The notes under the pieces were generated by a model. That model did no database searches. It was not told where the DNA came from and was given only the letters and a program-made list of their open reading frames with translations. The translations under genes and the position numbers were made by a program. 64,000 nucleotides of DNA from Prescottella soli (lineage in GTDB: Bacteria > Actinomycetota > Actinomycetes > Mycobacteriales > Mycobacteriaceae): NCBI RefSeq assembly GCF_040024445.1, contig NZ_CP157276.1, positions 2,976,001 through 3,040,000 on the forward strand. Direction: 5' to 3'. This document shows, in pieces, positions 40,801-51,893 of the stretch (within the stretch, counting starts at the first letter, position 1; the number at the start of each line of letters is the position of its first letter).

Positions 40801-42005
40801 AGGGAGACGCCCTGCTTGCGGATCGCGGGCAGCAGGCTCACGGCCTGCGTCACGACACCGGCGGTCACGCCGAGGCCGAGCAGCAGCACGTGCGGGTCGC
40901 TGATGCTGACCGGGTCGAGTGAGATCTCGCCGGGCAGCAGCCAGTACGCCGTGAGGATGGCGAGCACCACCAGGTTGTTCAGGACCGGCGCCCACGCGCC
41001 CGGTTTGAACACCTGCCGGGTGTTCAGGATCGCGGTGAGCAGCGCCGAGAGTCCGTAGAACAGGACCGCTGGCAGCAGCAGGAAGACCAGCGCGGTGGTC
41101 AGCTCCGTGTTGACCTCGCCGTCCTTCGGCAGGAAGACGTAGGTCGTGAGGAGCGGCGCGGCAGCGGTCGCGAAGAGCGTCGCCGTACCCAGCAGCGCGA
41201 GCGCCGCCGTGAAGAGTCTTCGGATGAACGCGGCGCCCTGATCCTCGTCCTCCTGTTCGGCCCGGACCAGCACCGGCACGACGATCGCCGTGAGCACCGC
41301 GCCGAGCACCAGCTCGGAGATCATGTTCGGGATCTGGCTGGCGACGGTGAACGCACTGGCCACGGCCGGGCCGAGCGCCGTCAGCAGCAGCAGCTGCTTG
41401 AGGAAGCCGGTCATGCGGCTGATCAGCGTCGCGATCGCGATCGACCCCGTGGCCGCGAGGAGGCTCTTCTTCTGCGGTTCCTTCTCGGCGACAGCCTGCG
41501 GCTGTGTCTGCGGCTGCTTCTGTGTCACCGGTGCCGGTGCAGGTGCCGGTGTCGGCCGCGGAGGCATGGGGCCCGGCGGACCGACCCGGGGCGGCATCGG
41601 GCGCGGAGGCAGGGGGCGCGGACCACCCGGGGGTCCACCCTGCGGGACGGGACGCGGACCACCCGGCGGCATCGGCCGCGGGCCGTTCGGCGGCATCGAG
41701 CGCGGCGGCATCCGGTGCGGACCACCCTGGGGCTGCGGCCGCGGCGGGTTCTGCATCGGGGGGTTCTGCGGCACGGGCCGCGGGGCGCCCGGCGGGGGCA
41801 CGGGGCGCGGACCGCTCGGCGGCACGGGCCGCGTGCCACGCGGCGGCATGGGCCGCGGCGGGTTCTGCGGCCGCGAGCCCGGCGGCATCGGTGGTTGTCC
41901 CTGGTCACGCGTCGGCCGGGGCCGCGGCGGCTGCGAGGTCCCCGGGTCCCGTGGGGTCGGCCGCGCCGACGACCGATAGCCCTCGCCGGGAGAGTTCTCG
42001 GTCAT
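37839..42005 (-). CDS. murJ: MurJ (MviN) lipid II flippase with pseudokinase and extracellular domains
   Basis: A 1388-residue multidomain protein, longer than mycobacterial MviN (about 1184). Residues 1-165 are almost pure Pro/Arg/Gly (repeated PRPMPP). MurJ membrane domain from about 180 (SLLAATGSIAIATLISRMTGFLKQ) to about 700, with 14 predicted segments. A Ser/Thr-kinase-like domain lies at about 880-1130 (GGRYRLLAPHGGARGLQFWQALDI... VAEWTPGRSLKEMAE); it lacks the catalytic HRD and DFG motifs, so it is a pseudokinase. A single membrane segment (about 1178-1200) and an external beta-sandwich domain (FSPQGTPDNAANAGLAIDGNPATVWNT) follow. In mycobacteria the phosphorylated pseudokinase recruits FhaA. 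The ATG overlaps the DUF6049 stop. Confidence 0.93.
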   Translation of the reverse strand: MTENSPGEGYRSSARPTPRDPGTSQPPRPRPTRDQGQPPMPPGSRPQNPPRPMPPRGTRPVPPSGPRPVPPPGAPRPVPQNPPMQNPPRPQPQGGPHRMPPRSMPPNGPRPMPPGGPRPVPQGGPPGGPRPLPPRPMPPRVGPPGPMPPRPTPAPAPAPVTQKQPQTQPQAVAEKEPQKKSLLAATGSIAIATLISRMTGFLKQLLLLTALGPAVASAFTVASQIPNMISELVLGAVLTAIVVPVLVRAEQEDEDQGAAFIRRLFTAALALLGTATLFATAAAPLLTTYVFLPKDGEVNTELTTALVFLLLPAVLFYGLSALLTAILNTRQVFKPGAWAPVLNNLVVLAILTAYWLLPGEISLDPVSISDPHVLLLGLGVTAGVVTQAVSLLPAIRKQGVSLRPLWGLDDRLKQFGGMAVAIVLYVLISQLGMMFATRVSAHADEAGPAIYSNAWLLLQLPYGVLGVTVLTAIMPRLSRNAADDDTPAVVDDLSVATRLTMIALIPVITFFTFAGPQIGQALYGYGNFGTGNAERLGEAVSWSAFTLIPYSLVLIHLRVFYAREQAWTPTWIVLGITGVKIALSALAPVLASDSQQVVVLLGVANGLAYVAGAFIGGFLLHRSLGDLRMANVGKTVWVVLLASAAGAVAMFAADTLLGLDRLSESFGGPGAMIRVAITGSLMLVVTFILMWLAKVPEVVAITVAVQRRIPGLRSRGGAGIDETPAAVAVGSSYEPDTELIPVIRDLPRALDRPDGLPYPGRSEAYVGGDYIPDEFIEGARVSDDDGADKKSGTATDVENGTTKVADTAAADTTDDQSTTPPAPNDTDETSSAAATSDDAARERERERRRRRDLNVDTGVFPIGSPQLPPLRVTGAVPEPRRLRGPQLIAGASVAGGRYRLLAPHGGARGLQFWQALDIKLDREVALTFVDAEQRAEGPAATGPDGPQAILSRTLRLGRINSPGLARVLDVVRGSSGGIVVAEWTPGRSLKEMAETEPSPIGAARAVRALASAAEAAHRGGSALSIDDPDRIRISTAGDAVMAFPGTLSDADPAADVKGLGAMLYALITARWPLGEPGAESSEDMRPADRDPSGRPVEPRAVRPEVPFEISAVAVRALGGDSGIRAAATVQHILDQATVVDQKTDLMPALRLGQRVPGSDSHALADPEAVAAEKQKSNRTLIALVSLGALTVLVLALIGWWLANLLAGGNSDEPLTNQNLGLTTSAEASETSAAPTSAAPPPATGPVKPASATVFSPQGTPDNAANAGLAIDGNPATVWNTDAYFQPFPALKPGVGLMVTLPDAAKLTSMQITSPSPGTQVEIRTAPSPNTSLDQTRVIGNATLQNGVTDIPLKADDATKNVLVWITGLSTTGGKNQSGIAEVAFTAAS

Positions 42006-44485
42006 TGACGTTCATACCCTTCGTCGGCTCGATCCGGCTGGCCCCGGAACCGGTGCCAGAGTCGGCGCCCGGCGAGGAGCAGCAGGAGTGCACCAGCACA
42101 CGCGGTAATTATCGCCAAAGCTTGCCCGTATGCATTCGACCGCACCGTGACCGAAGTCTGTTCGCCCAGCTCATGGCCGCTTTCGGTGGTCAATGAGAAA
42201 TCGACCACCATGGTCCGCGAGTCGGAGATCTCGGCCGGCACCTGCAGCGACCGGCTGCCGCGGGGCGGCAGCTGTTGCGGCCCGATGTCGGTGATCCGCA
42301 CCCCATCGGGGGCGTCGACCTGCAGTTGCACGGTGATCGCCACCGGCAGGTCGTTGCGGGCCACCAGCAGCAGCGGGCTCTGCTCGGACGCGAGCGTGTA
42401 CACGCCGCCCGGGGCGAGGATCGTGACCGCCGCGTACATGCCGTCGATCGCGTGGGCGACGTTGCCCACGCGTGTGTGGGCGTCCTGCTCGGCAGCGGTG
42501 GCCGTCGCGGTGCTCTGGTCCCGTCGGCCCGACAGACTCATGGAACGCAGCAGGTCCTCGCGCAGCGGTGCCATGAACCGGGTCGGCGTCAGCGGCACCT
42601 GCGGGTCCTCGACCAGCGCCTGCTTCATCTGGTCGATGCGCGGGCTCTGCATCCCGACGCCCCATTCGATCGACTCGGGGGTGCCGTCGACGATCGCGCT
42701 CTGCGGGTAGGCCAGATCGGCGACGTCCGCCGTCGTGGGCCGCTGCTCGGCGACCCGCTCGAGGGGGCGTGCGGTCGCGAGACCCGACCGGAGCAGGGTG
42801 GCGACGGTCGACAGGACCGCGGAGGCCTCGTCGCCGTCGGCGGACCACTGCTGCGGCGGGACGATCAGCATCGACCGGTCCGACGTGCGGCTCGACGCGG
42901 TGGCGCCCGACGAACTGCCCGAGCCCTGCAGCGACAGCCACGTCACCGCGCCCAACGCGTCCTGCAGGCGGGCCGTGCGCGAGTCCCGGTCCAGGTTGTA
43001 GCGCGCGCGTTCGGGAACGTACGACGGCGTCTGCGGGTCGGAGCCGACCGCGGCCAGCGCGGCGGCCGCCGAGACGTCGAAGAGGGCGGCGTCGACGGCG
43101 TCCTCGCCGCCACCCGCGATCGTCACCTTCCGCGCCGACGACGGCGTGGACTCGACCGCATTCGCGGCCAGCAGCGTCGTGGTGGGCCCGAGCCCGTGCA
43201 GCATCTGTGCCGACGACTCGTCGAGGACGCCGGCGTCGGGCCAGGTCACGTGCCGCAGCGAGGTCACGCCGAGGATCGAGTCGACGATGTCGGCCGGCGA
43301 CTCCAGCGCGCTCCGGGTCAGGGTGTCGTCGCCCAACCGGCTCAGCGCGGCGAGGTCGACCTGCGAGAACGGCACCGCGGTGATGCACATCTTCCGGGCG
43401 AGCGTCTCGAGCCGGTCCAGCCACGCCGCGGCCGCGTCACGTCCCACGCCGTCGTGGGCGGAACCGGTCGGATTCGCCGGGTCGTCGACCACCAGGTAGC
43501 CCTGGGTCATGTTGCTGACGGTGATCAGCAGGTCGGGGTCGACGGCCAGGCACATGCTGTCGGTGAGCCGGCGGTCGCGGTCCATGTCGGGGCCGGTCGC
43601 GATCTCGGCGGCACCGAGGAGTTGGTCGAGCCGGCCGCCCTTCGAGAGGGAGCCCGCGAGGTCGTCGTCGGCCAGCCGGACCTTCTCGTTGACCGATCCG
43701 GGGATCCCGGCGGCCAGCTGTGGCTCGTCGGCGAGCGGCCACAACATCGTGACCGCCAGCGGGTCGGAGGTGTCCGGGGGAACCGGGGCGGTCGGCGAGG
43801 TGGAGGCCGAACCCTGCGGGGTGCTGTCCGTGGTGCCCGACACGTGCGGCAGACCCAGCACCGGGAGCAGGAAGCGGGCGTCGTCGAGGCGCGCCTGTCC
43901 GCCGTAGGCGGGGGTGCCGTTGACGTTGACCAGCAGCGGGTAGACGCCGGGTGCGGTGATGTCGAGGGACGACCCGGTCAGCGAGCGCAGCGGCAGCGAC
44001 AGCGTGAACTGCTTCCGCTCCCCCTCGGCGAGGCTGTCCGTGACCTCGACGAATGGCCCGACGACGTCGAACTCGCCCTGATCGAGCTCCAGCGACGTGC
44101 GCAGCTCCAGGCTCGAGGCCACCGCGGGGGCCCGCTGGAGCCGGACCCCGATGTCGGTGACCGGGCGGTCGCCGACGTTCGTGACGGTCCCGGTGACGGT
44201 GACGACGGGTTCGGTCGTGGTCGTCACCGTGGTCGGCGTGACGTCGTCGATGTGCAGGTTCAGGAACTCGGGCTGCGCCCGGGACTTGGTCACCGGCGCC
44301 CGGGTGGTGGACGTGGTCGTCTCGGATCCCGTTCCGGGCCCGGTCGACGTCGTGGTCTGCGCGGATGCGGAACCGGCGCCGATCGTGCCGAGCAGCACGG
44401 CACTGATCAGCATCAGGACGAGCGTCAGCGCCGTGAGAACGGTGGCACCGGATCGTCGCCATGCCGGACGCGATGCCACTGTCAT
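42002..44485 (-). CDS. DUF6049 secreted/membrane-anchored protein (Rv3909-like)
   Basis: An 827-residue protein with a signal peptide ([27 protein letters not shown]), a Thr/Ser-rich linker, a beta-rich domain with [18 protein letters not shown], a large central region and one C-terminal membrane segment ([21 protein letters not shown]) with a short cytoplasmic tail. This is the gene that invariably precedes murJ in mycolata. It probably acts outside the membrane in the same cell-wall process, but no activity is known. It overlaps both neighbours by 4 nt. Confidence 0.85.
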   Translation of the reverse strand: MTVASRPAWRRSGATVLTALTLVLMLISAVLLGTIGAGSASAQTTTSTGPGTGSETTTSTTRAPVTKSRAQPEFLNLHIDDVTPTTVTTTTEPVVTVTGTVTNVGDRPVTDIGVRLQRAPAVASSLELRTSLELDQGEFDVVGPFVEVTDSLAEGERKQFTLSLPLRSLTGSSLDITAPGVYPLLVNVNGTPAYGGQARLDDARFLLPVLGLPHVSGTTDSTPQGSASTSPTAPVPPDTSDPLAVTMLWPLADEPQLAAGIPGSVNEKVRLADDDLAGSLSKGGRLDQLLGAAEIATGPDMDRDRRLTDSMCLAVDPDLLITVSNMTQGYLVVDDPANPTGSAHDGVGRDAAAAWLDRLETLARKMCITAVPFSQVDLAALSRLGDDTLTRSALESPADIVDSILGVTSLRHVTWPDAGVLDESSAQMLHGLGPTTTLLAANAVESTPSSARKVTIAGGGEDAVDAALFDVSAAAALAAVGSDPQTPSYVPERARYNLDRDSRTARLQDALGAVTWLSLQGSGSSSGATASSRTSDRSMLIVPPQQWSADGDEASAVLSTVATLLRSGLATARPLERVAEQRPTTADVADLAYPQSAIVDGTPESIEWGVGMQSPRIDQMKQALVEDPQVPLTPTRFMAPLREDLLRSMSLSGRRDQSTATATAAEQDAHTRVGNVAHAIDGMYAAVTILAPGGVYTLASEQSPLLLVARNDLPVAITVQLQVDAPDGVRITDIGPQQLPPRGSRSLQVPAEISDSRTMVVDFSLTTESGHELGEQTSVTVRSNAYGQALAIITACAGALLLLLAGRRLWHRFRGQPDRADEGYERQ

Positions 44486-45036
44486 TCCGCGTCGGACCCC
44501 CTGGTGCGTGAGGGTTCCATGTCCGCGATCAGCTGGCCGGCGATCTCCGCGAGCTTGCGCTCGTCGGCGTAGGCCAGGCGGGAGTCGAGTTCCGACAGCG
44601 GCACCCAGGCCACCTCGGTGACCTCGATGTCGGCGTCGGACAGCTCACCGCCGAGCGACCGCATCAGGTAGTGGTGCACGGTCTTGTGGACCCGCCGGCC
44701 CTCGGTGACGAACCAGTAGTCGATGCTGCCGAGGGAGGCGACGACGGCACCCCGGATGCCGGTCTCCTCGGCGACCTCGCGCATCGCGGTCTGTTCGGCG
44801 GTCTCGCCCTGCTCGATGTGGCCCTTCGGCAGCGACCACAGCAGGCGCCCGCGGCGGTCGGTGCGTCCGATGAGGGCGGCGCACAATTTGTCCTGGGGGC
44901 CGCCGAGGCCGTCGACGACCAGTCCTCCGGCGGAGGTTTCGCGCACGGTCCGCATGTGCGGAGTGGCGGACCCGGCGCCCGCGCCGCGCCGCCGCGAGGA
45001 GCGGCGGTTGCGGTTTGCACGTTCGGCGGCGGACAC
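44482..45036 (-). CDS. NUDIX hydrolase (MutT4-like)
   Basis: A 184-residue NUDIX protein. The box [23 protein letters not shown] fits Gx5Ex7REUxEExGU. A basic N-terminus ([13 protein letters not shown]) precedes it. Position equals Rv3908/mutT4, first gene of the DUF6049-murJ-sigM block and divergent from pcnA. The GTG at 45036 is my choice; a TTG seven codons upstream and longer forms are possible, since no start has a convincing ribosome-binding site. It hydrolyses a nucleoside-diphosphate derivative; the substrate is not predictable. Confidence 0.85.
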   Translation of the reverse strand: MSAAERANRNRRSSRRRGAGAGSATPHMRTVRETSAGGLVVDGLGGPQDKLCAALIGRTDRRGRLLWSLPKGHIEQGETAEQTAMREVAEETGIRGAVVASLGSIDYWFVTEGRRVHKTVHHYLMRSLGGELSDADIEVTEVAWVPLSELDSRLAYADERKLAEIAGQLIADMEPSRTRGSDAE

Positions 45037-45148
45037 CTCATCGATCGTAGTTGACAAATCAGGAGCGGCCGGACTCCCACGCCCGCATGGGTGAGGGGCC
45101 ACTGCATGCGCATTCCGCTATTTGTCGACCTCGGTAAGGTTTGCTGAC

Positions 45149-46603
<1,455 letters not shown>

Positions 46604-46643
46604 TCAACGAGCTTCGGCGGCTCCACCGGCGCACAATGGGGCG

Positions 46644-47639
46644 GTGGCTTTCGTCGACGCCCCTTTGACGCTCTCCACCGCGGCGACCTCGTGGCACTGG
46701 GACGTTCCCACCCTCGTTGTCGTGGGAGCGATCGGCGCCGCGTACTGGCGGGCGAACGTGGTGGCGGCACGCCGCGGCGCGGGGGTGGGACCAGGACGTC
46801 GTAGCTGTTTCCTGCTCCTCGGGTGCGCGCTGTGGCTGCTGACCGCGCTCAGTTTCATCGGCGTCTACGCCGACACCCTGTTCTGGGTGCGGGCACTGCA
46901 GGTGGTGCTGCTGTTCATGGTGGTGCCGTTCGGGTTGGCCCTCGGGAAGCCGGTCACGGTGCTGCGCGACGCGCTCGGCTACCCGGGGCGGGCGCGGCTC
47001 GACGCGGTGTTGGCCGGCCGGGCCGCGCGGATGCTGACCTACCCGGCGACGACGTCGATCGCGGTCCTCGTCACGCCGTGGCTGCTCTACCTGACGCCCT
47101 GGTATCCGGCGGTCCTCACGAACGAGTGGGTCGACCAGCTCACCAGGCTCGCCCTCGTCGCGATCGGTTTCGCCTATTTCTATTCCCGCATCCAGGTCGA
47201 TCCGGTCCCCCACCGGTACCCGCAGTTGATCTCGATGGGCATCACCATCGCGGAGGTTCTCGGCGACGGGATTCTCGGGATCGTGATCTGGCTGGGGCCC
47301 GAGATCGCCGCGGAGTACTACGGCCAGTTCCAACGCACGTGGGGACCGAGTCCGCGCACCGACCAGTCGATCGGTGCGGGAATCCTGTGGCTGCTCGGTG
47401 ACGCGATCGGGATTCCGTTCCTGCTCGTGCTGATGCGTGCCTTCACCGTCGACGAACGCGCGAACGCGGCCGCGATCGACGCCGAGCTGGACGAACTCGA
47501 GCAGGCCGAGGATGCGGACGGTGCAGCGGCCGGTACCCAGCATGCGACCGAGGCGCCGGCTCAGGCGCCGATGTCGAAGCTGTGGTGGGAGAACGATCCG
47601 CAGATCCAGGAGCGGTTTCGACGCGAATCGGGGCGGTAG
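46644..47639 (+). CDS. Cytochrome c oxidase assembly protein, CtaG/caa3 type
   Basis: A 331-residue polytopic membrane protein of the caa3_CtaG family. About seven hydrophobic segments (for example SCFLLLGCALWLLTALSFI, ALQVVLLFMVVPFGLALG, SIAVLVTPWLLYLTPWY, AGILWLLGDAIGIPFLLVL). The N-terminal TSWHWDVPTLVVVG and the histidine/tryptophan spacing are typical. A hydrophilic C-terminal tail of about 60 residues ends MSKLWWENDPQIQERFRRESGR. Probably aids copper delivery to cytochrome oxidase. GTG start. Confidence 0.8.
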   Translation: MAFVDAPLTLSTAATSWHWDVPTLVVVGAIGAAYWRANVVAARRGAGVGPGRRSCFLLLGCALWLLTALSFIGVYADTLFWVRALQVVLLFMVVPFGLALGKPVTVLRDALGYPGRARLDAVLAGRAARMLTYPATTSIAVLVTPWLLYLTPWYPAVLTNEWVDQLTRLALVAIGFAYFYSRIQVDPVPHRYPQLISMGITIAEVLGDGILGIVIWLGPEIAAEYYGQFQRTWGPSPRTDQSIGAGILWLLGDAIGIPFLLVLMRAFTVDERANAAAIDAELDELEQAEDADGAAAGTQHATEAPAQAPMSKLWWENDPQIQERFRRESGR

Positions 47640-47655
47640 CGACCGGTCCCTATGA

Positions 47656-47672
47656 CCGAATCGCAGATTCGG
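47656..47672. promoter_or_regulatory. Inverted repeat upstream of the molybdate operon
   Basis: CCGAATCGCAGATTCGG has perfect 7-bp arms around a 3-nt centre. A related CGCATCTGCGGATC follows about 20 nt later, just before the start of the HTH-TOBE gene. Probable autoregulatory operator. Confidence 0.5.
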
Positions 47673-47718
47673 ATCGGATCGATTGTTGGTCCCGCATCTG
47701 CGGATCTAGAATTCGTGG

Positions 47719-48126
47719 ATGCCCGACATTCGGATACGCGATGCGGCCCAGTTGCTCGGTGTCAGTGACGACACCGTCCGCCGGTGGGTCGACGCCGGCA
47801 CCCTCGACGCGCACAAGGACGACGCCGGCCGGATGGTCGTCGACGGTAAGCAGCTCGCGGAGTTCGCCCGCGCCAACGCGGCGCCGGCGCCCGAAAACCC
47901 GCTCGGCGTGGGCAGTTCGGCGCGTAACCGCTTCGTCGGGCTGGTCACCCGGGTGGTCGCCGACGGCGTCATGGCCCAGGTGGAGATGCAGTGCGGACCG
48001 TTCTCGGTCGTCTCGCTCATGAGTTCGGAGTCGGCGCAGGAGTTGAAGCTCGAGCCCGGCAGTGTCGCGGTCGCCGTGGTGAAGGCGACGACCGTGATCG
48101 TCGAGACGCCGGGGGCATCGTCGTGA
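47719..48126 (+). CDS. HTH-TOBE molybdate-responsive regulator
   Basis: A 135-residue protein. An N-terminal excisionase/MerR-like helix-turn-helix ([28 protein letters not shown], 6-33) is joined to a C-terminal TOBE domain ([27 protein letters not shown]... VKATTVIVE), which binds molybdate. It starts the modABC operon and overlaps modA by 4 nt, so it likely senses molybdate and controls the transporter, in the role ModE plays in E. coli. Confidence 0.88.
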   Translation: MPDIRIRDAAQLLGVSDDTVRRWVDAGTLDAHKDDAGRMVVDGKQLAEFARANAAPAPENPLGVGSSARNRFVGLVTRVVADGVMAQVEMQCGPFSVVSLMSSESAQELKLEPGSVAVAVVKATTVIVETPGASS

Positions 48127-48920
48127 GGCGCCTGCGGGTAGCGGTCGTGGCGCTCGTCGCGGTCCTGGCGACGGCGGTCGCCGGCTGCAGTTCGGGCGAG
48201 ACGGAGGCCGTCACCCAGCCGGGCACCGAGCCCGGCACCCAGCCCGTCGAGTCGATCACGGTGTTCGCGGCGGCGTCGCTGCGGTCGACGTTCACCGAAC
48301 TGGGTCGGCGCTTCGAGGCCTCGCACCCTGGGACCCGGGTGGTGTTCAACTTCGGCGGCTCGTCCGATCTGTTCACGCAGCTCGACCAGGGCGCGCCGGG
48401 CGACGTCTTCGCGTCCGCGGACACGGCGAACATGACCAAGGCGCGGGGCGCTGGCCTGACGGCGACCGACCCGGTGAACTTCGCCACCAACGTGCTGACC
48501 ATCGCTGTCCCGCCGGGCAATCCGGCGAACATCACGTCCTTCGCGGACCTGGCGAGGCCCGGCGTGAACGTGGTCGTCTGCGCGCCGCAGGTGCCGTGCG
48601 GCACCGCGACGCGCAGGGTCGCCGACGCGGCCGGGGTGCGACTGTCCCCGGTGAGCGAGGAGTCCTCGGTCACCGACGTCTTCGGCAAGGTCGTCACCGG
48701 CCAGGCCGACGCCGGACTGGTCTACGTCACGGACGTCGCCGGTGCGGACGGCAAGGTCACCGGCATCCCGTTTCCGGAAGCCGTGCGGGTCGTCAACACC
48801 TACCCGATCGCGGTGTTGAACAAGTCCGAACATCGGGACGTGGCAGGAGAATTCGTCGCACTCGTCATCGGCCCCGAGGGTCGGCGGGTCCTGTCCGACG
48901 CAGGATTCGGCACGCCGTGA
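48123..48920 (+). CDS. modA: Molybdate ABC transporter substrate-binding lipoprotein
   Basis: A 265-residue lipoprotein. The signal ends at lipobox TAVAGC (Cys22). The mature part has [43 protein letters not shown] and [23 protein letters not shown], the ModA signature. It captures molybdate/tungstate outside the membrane. The GTG start overlaps the regulator stop (GTGA). Confidence 0.95.
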   Translation: MRRLRVAVVALVAVLATAVAGCSSGETEAVTQPGTEPGTQPVESITVFAAASLRSTFTELGRRFEASHPGTRVVFNFGGSSDLFTQLDQGAPGDVFASADTANMTKARGAGLTATDPVNFATNVLTIAVPPGNPANITSFADLARPGVNVVVCAPQVPCGTATRRVADAAGVRLSPVSEESSVTDVFGKVVTGQADAGLVYVTDVAGADGKVTGIPFPEAVRVVNTYPIAVLNKSEHRDVAGEFVALVIGPEGRRVLSDAGFGTP

Positions 48921-49723
48921 TCGGCCGGCCGCCGGGGCGGATCCCGGCCGGACTCCCGGCCTGGATCTTCGTTCCCGCGGCCGTGGGCAGCCTCCTGGTG
49001 GTGCTGCCGCTCGTGGCGATGCTGGTCGGGGTGGACTGGTCCAACTTCGTCGGGTTGGTGACATCCGAATCGTCCTTGGCCGCACTCGGACTGAGCCTGA
49101 AGACGGCGTCGGTCAGCACGCTGCTGTGCGTCGTGCTGGGGGTGCCGATGGCGCTCGTGTCGGCACGGTGCCGGTTCCCGGGCCTGGCGGCGCTGCGCGC
49201 GCTGGTGCTGCTGCCGCTCGTACTGCCGCCGGTCGTGGGCGGTCTGGCGCTGCTCTACACGTTCGGCCGGAAGGGGCTGATCGGCCGCCACCTCGAGGTC
49301 GCGGGCATCCACATCGCCTTCTCCACCACCGCGGTGGTGCTGGCCCAGACGTTCGTCGCGCTGCCCTTCCTCGTGATCAGCCTCGAGGGTGCCCTGCGCA
49401 CCGCCGGACGCCGCTACGAGGACGTCGCCGCGACGCTGGGAGCGCCGCCCACCACCGTGCTGCGCCGGGTGACGGTGCCGCTGGTGCTGCCCGGCCTGGT
49501 GTCCGGCGCGGTGCTCGCATTCGCCCGCGCGCTGGGTGAATTCGGGGCCACTCTCACGTTCGCCGGCAGCCTGCAGGGTGTCACGCGCACGCTCCCGCTC
49601 GAGATCTACCTGCAACGCGAGACCGACCCGGAGGCCGCGGTGGCGCTGTCGCTGGTGCTGGTCGTCGTGGCCGTCGCGATCGTCCTCGGTGCCCGGACCC
49701 GACGCGCGGCGGGTGCGCTGTGA
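48917..49723 (+). CDS. modB: Molybdate ABC transporter permease
   Basis: A 268-residue permease with about six hydrophobic segments. It carries the EAA-type coupling loop [28 protein letters not shown] and the ModB signature [14 protein letters not shown]. It lies between modA and modC with 4-nt overlaps on both sides, so subunit ratios are translationally coupled. Confidence 0.95.
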   Translation: MIGRPPGRIPAGLPAWIFVPAAVGSLLVVLPLVAMLVGVDWSNFVGLVTSESSLAALGLSLKTASVSTLLCVVLGVPMALVSARCRFPGLAALRALVLLPLVLPPVVGGLALLYTFGRKGLIGRHLEVAGIHIAFSTTAVVLAQTFVALPFLVISLEGALRTAGRRYEDVAATLGAPPTTVLRRVTVPLVLPGLVSGAVLAFARALGEFGATLTFAGSLQGVTRTLPLEIYLQRETDPEAAVALSLVLVVVAVAIVLGARTRRAAGAL

Positions 49724-50826
49724 CCGGCCTCGAGGTGCGCGCGCGCGTCGAGTCACGCGGCCTCGACGTCGAACTCGCGGTCGCGCCGGGCGAGGTGCTC
49801 GCCGTTCTCGGGCCCAACGGTGCGGGCAAGTCCACACTGCTCGACGTCGTCGCGGGTCTGCTGCGTCCCGACGCCGGCCGTGTCGTGCTCGACGACCGCG
49901 TCCTCACGGACACCGCGAGTGATGTTGCGGTGCAACCACACCGTCGATCGGTGGGGCTGCTCGCCCAGGAGCCGTTGCTGTTCCCGCACCTGACGGTGCG
50001 GGAGAACGTCGCGTTCGCGCCGCGCAGCGCCGGGCGGGGCCGTCGCGAGTCGTACGCGGCTGCCACACGGTGGCTCGAGGAGGTGGACGCGGTCGCGCTC
50101 GCGGACCGACGGCCGCGGCAGCTGTCCGGCGGTCAGGCGCAGCGGGTCGCGGTGGCGCGGGCGCTGGCCGCCGAACCCGGACTGCTGCTGCTCGACGAAC
50201 CGATGGCCGCCCTCGACGTCGGCGCCGCCCCGGCTGTGCGGTCGCTGCTGCGCCGCGTCCTGCGTACCGCCGACCGCACGGCGATCCTCGTGACTCACGA
50301 TGTGCTGGACGCGCTTTCGCTCGCCGACCGTGCGGTGGTGGTCGACGGCGGGCGGATCGTCGAGGAGGGGGCGGTGGACCGGGTGCTGACCCGTCCGCGC
50401 AGTGGCTTCGCGGCGCGGATCGCCGGGATCAACCTGCTGTCGGGCAAGGTCGGCGCCGACGGCCTGGACACCGTCGCCGGGCCCGTCCACGGCATCACCG
50501 AGGACGGCTGCGTCCCCGGTGACCCCGCCGTCGCGGTGTTCGCTCCGGCCGCGGTCGCGATCCACCGAATCCACCCGGAAGGAAGCCCGCGCAACATGTT
50601 CCGCGTGCGGATCGCGGAGATCGAGGGCCGGCAGGGGCCGGGCGGGCACGGTCACGCCATCCGCGTGCGCGCCGAGGACCACAGCGACGGTTCCCCCGGG
50701 CTCATGGCCGATGTCACGGCCGCCGCCGTCGCGGAACTCGACCTCGCCCCCGGTGACGACGTGTGGTTCGCGGTCAAGGCCACCGAGGTGGCGGTGTATC
50801 CGGGCGGTCCCGCCCCGGGCGTCTAG
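49720..50826 (+). CDS. modC: Molybdate ABC transporter ATP-binding protein
   Basis: A 368-residue ATPase: Walker [10 protein letters not shown] (31-39), signature [15 protein letters not shown], Walker [13 protein letters not shown] and switch VTHDVLD. A C-terminal TOBE/MOP-like domain (about 300-365, [14 protein letters not shown]) gives molybdate-responsive inhibition in this family. GTG start overlapping modB. Confidence 0.95.
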   Translation: MTGLEVRARVESRGLDVELAVAPGEVLAVLGPNGAGKSTLLDVVAGLLRPDAGRVVLDDRVLTDTASDVAVQPHRRSVGLLAQEPLLFPHLTVRENVAFAPRSAGRGRRESYAAATRWLEEVDAVALADRRPRQLSGGQAQRVAVARALAAEPGLLLLDEPMAALDVGAAPAVRSLLRRVLRTADRTAILVTHDVLDALSLADRAVVVDGGRIVEEGAVDRVLTRPRSGFAARIAGINLLSGKVGADGLDTVAGPVHGITEDGCVPGDPAVAVFAPAAVAIHRIHPEGSPRNMFRVRIAEIEGRQGPGGHGHAIRVRAEDHSDGSPGLMADVTAAAVAELDLAPGDDVWFAVKATEVAVYPGGPAPGV

Positions 50827-50980
50827 CGAACCGCGTGCGGGTCTCGCGAAGCGCCTGTTCTTCGCCCCGTATTCGGTCCGGGTTCATCGGGTCCGCCGCC
50901 GTCCGTCACCTGCCTTCCATAGCTTTCACGCCGTCGCGCATCGCGTCCGCAGACCGCCTTCGAGGAGGGATCCCCAACCC

Positions 50981-51712
50981 GTGAACCGACCGCTGATCAT
51001 CGCGCACCGCGGAAACTCCTCGGTGGCACCGGAGAACACGATGCTCGCGTTCCGCTCCGCCGTCCTGGCCGGCGCCGACATGATCGAGATCGACGTGCAC
51101 GTCGATCGCGACGGCACCGCCGTCGTGATACACGACGACACCGTCGACCGCACCACCGACGGGTCCGGCGCGGTCGCCGACCTCGGCACCGAGCAGATCC
51201 GCGGCCTGGACGCGGGTGTCGGGTTCGCCACGGAGACGGCCGGGCAGCGGGTGCCGCTGCTGACGGACGTCGTGGACCTGATGGTCGCGCACCCCCACCT
51301 GCGGTTGCTCCTCGAGCTGAAGGGCGTGTGGGCGCCCGATCAGGTGCAGCGGATGTTCGAGGATCTGGGGCCGGTCCTTCCCCGCGTCCTGCCGCAGAGC
51401 TTCGACGTGCCGACCGTGCGGGCGCTCGCCGACGTCGCCCCCGACGTGCCGCGCGGCCTGCTGGTGGTCACGGTCGACGACGAGGTCTCGGCGTTGTGCG
51501 CGGAACTCGCGGTGGCGGCGTGCAATCCGTATGTCGGATTCGTGCAGGACGACATCGGTGTGGTCGCGAAGCTGCACGCCGCGGGGCTGCAGACCATGGT
51601 GTGGACCGCGAACGATCCGGTGCAGTGGCGGCGGCTGGTGGACGCCGGCGTGGACGGTGTGATCACCGACCGCCCGGACCGGCTGGCCGGGTGGCTCGAC
51701 GCCCAGCGGTGA
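50981..51712 (+). CDS. Glycerophosphodiester phosphodiesterase
   Basis: A 243-residue cytosolic GDPD. The metal/catalytic motif is IAHRGNSSVAPENTMLAFRSAVLAGADMIEIDVHVDRDGTAVVIHDDTVDRTT, and the C-terminal GLQTMVWTANDP... GVDGVITDRPDRL completes the TIM barrel. It hydrolyses glycerophosphodiesters to glycerol-3-phosphate and an alcohol. The GTG at 50981 has GAGGAGGGA about 11 nt upstream. Confidence 0.92.
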   Translation: MNRPLIIAHRGNSSVAPENTMLAFRSAVLAGADMIEIDVHVDRDGTAVVIHDDTVDRTTDGSGAVADLGTEQIRGLDAGVGFATETAGQRVPLLTDVVDLMVAHPHLRLLLELKGVWAPDQVQRMFEDLGPVLPRVLPQSFDVPTVRALADVAPDVPRGLLVVTVDDEVSALCAELAVAACNPYVGFVQDDIGVVAKLHAAGLQTMVWTANDPVQWRRLVDAGVDGVITDRPDRLAGWLDAQR

Positions 51713-51717
51713 ACTGG

Positions 51718-51764
51718 CCGAATGTCACAGGCGTCCAGTTGGACTGAACGCGTGTGACATTCGG
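51718..51764. terminator. Long inverted repeat after the GDPD gene
   Basis: Perfect 12-nt outer arms CCGAATGTCACA (51718-51729) and TGTGACATTCGG (51753-51764) are continued inward by an imperfect stem (GCGTccAGT/ACTgaACGC). It begins 5 nt after the stop codon. It has no T-run. Terminator or protein site. Confidence 0.65.
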
Positions 51765-51777
51765 TCGATGCACGGGG

Positions 51778-51819
51778 TTGTCCACAGCTGTGGACGGCGC
51801 CGGCGCAGGCTGTGGATAA
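51778..51819. promoter_or_regulatory. Distal DnaA-box trio
   Basis: TTGTCCACA (51778-51786, perfect), TGTGGACGG (51789-51797, reverse) and TGTGGATAA (51811-51819, exact reverse of TTATCCACA) fall within 42 bp, 34 kb from oriC. Confidence 0.65.
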
Positions 51820-51893
51820 CCCCCCGTCGGAGTGCTCCTCGGTCCCGCCCGGTCGGGTAGCGTCCGGCTCGGAGGGAACAAGCGAACGGGGGG

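Noticed and set aside
41504-42196. Ala/Gly-rich plus-strand open frame at the murJ 5' end
   Set aside because: It is the antisense of the Pro/Arg-rich N-terminus of MurJ, which produces such artefacts.
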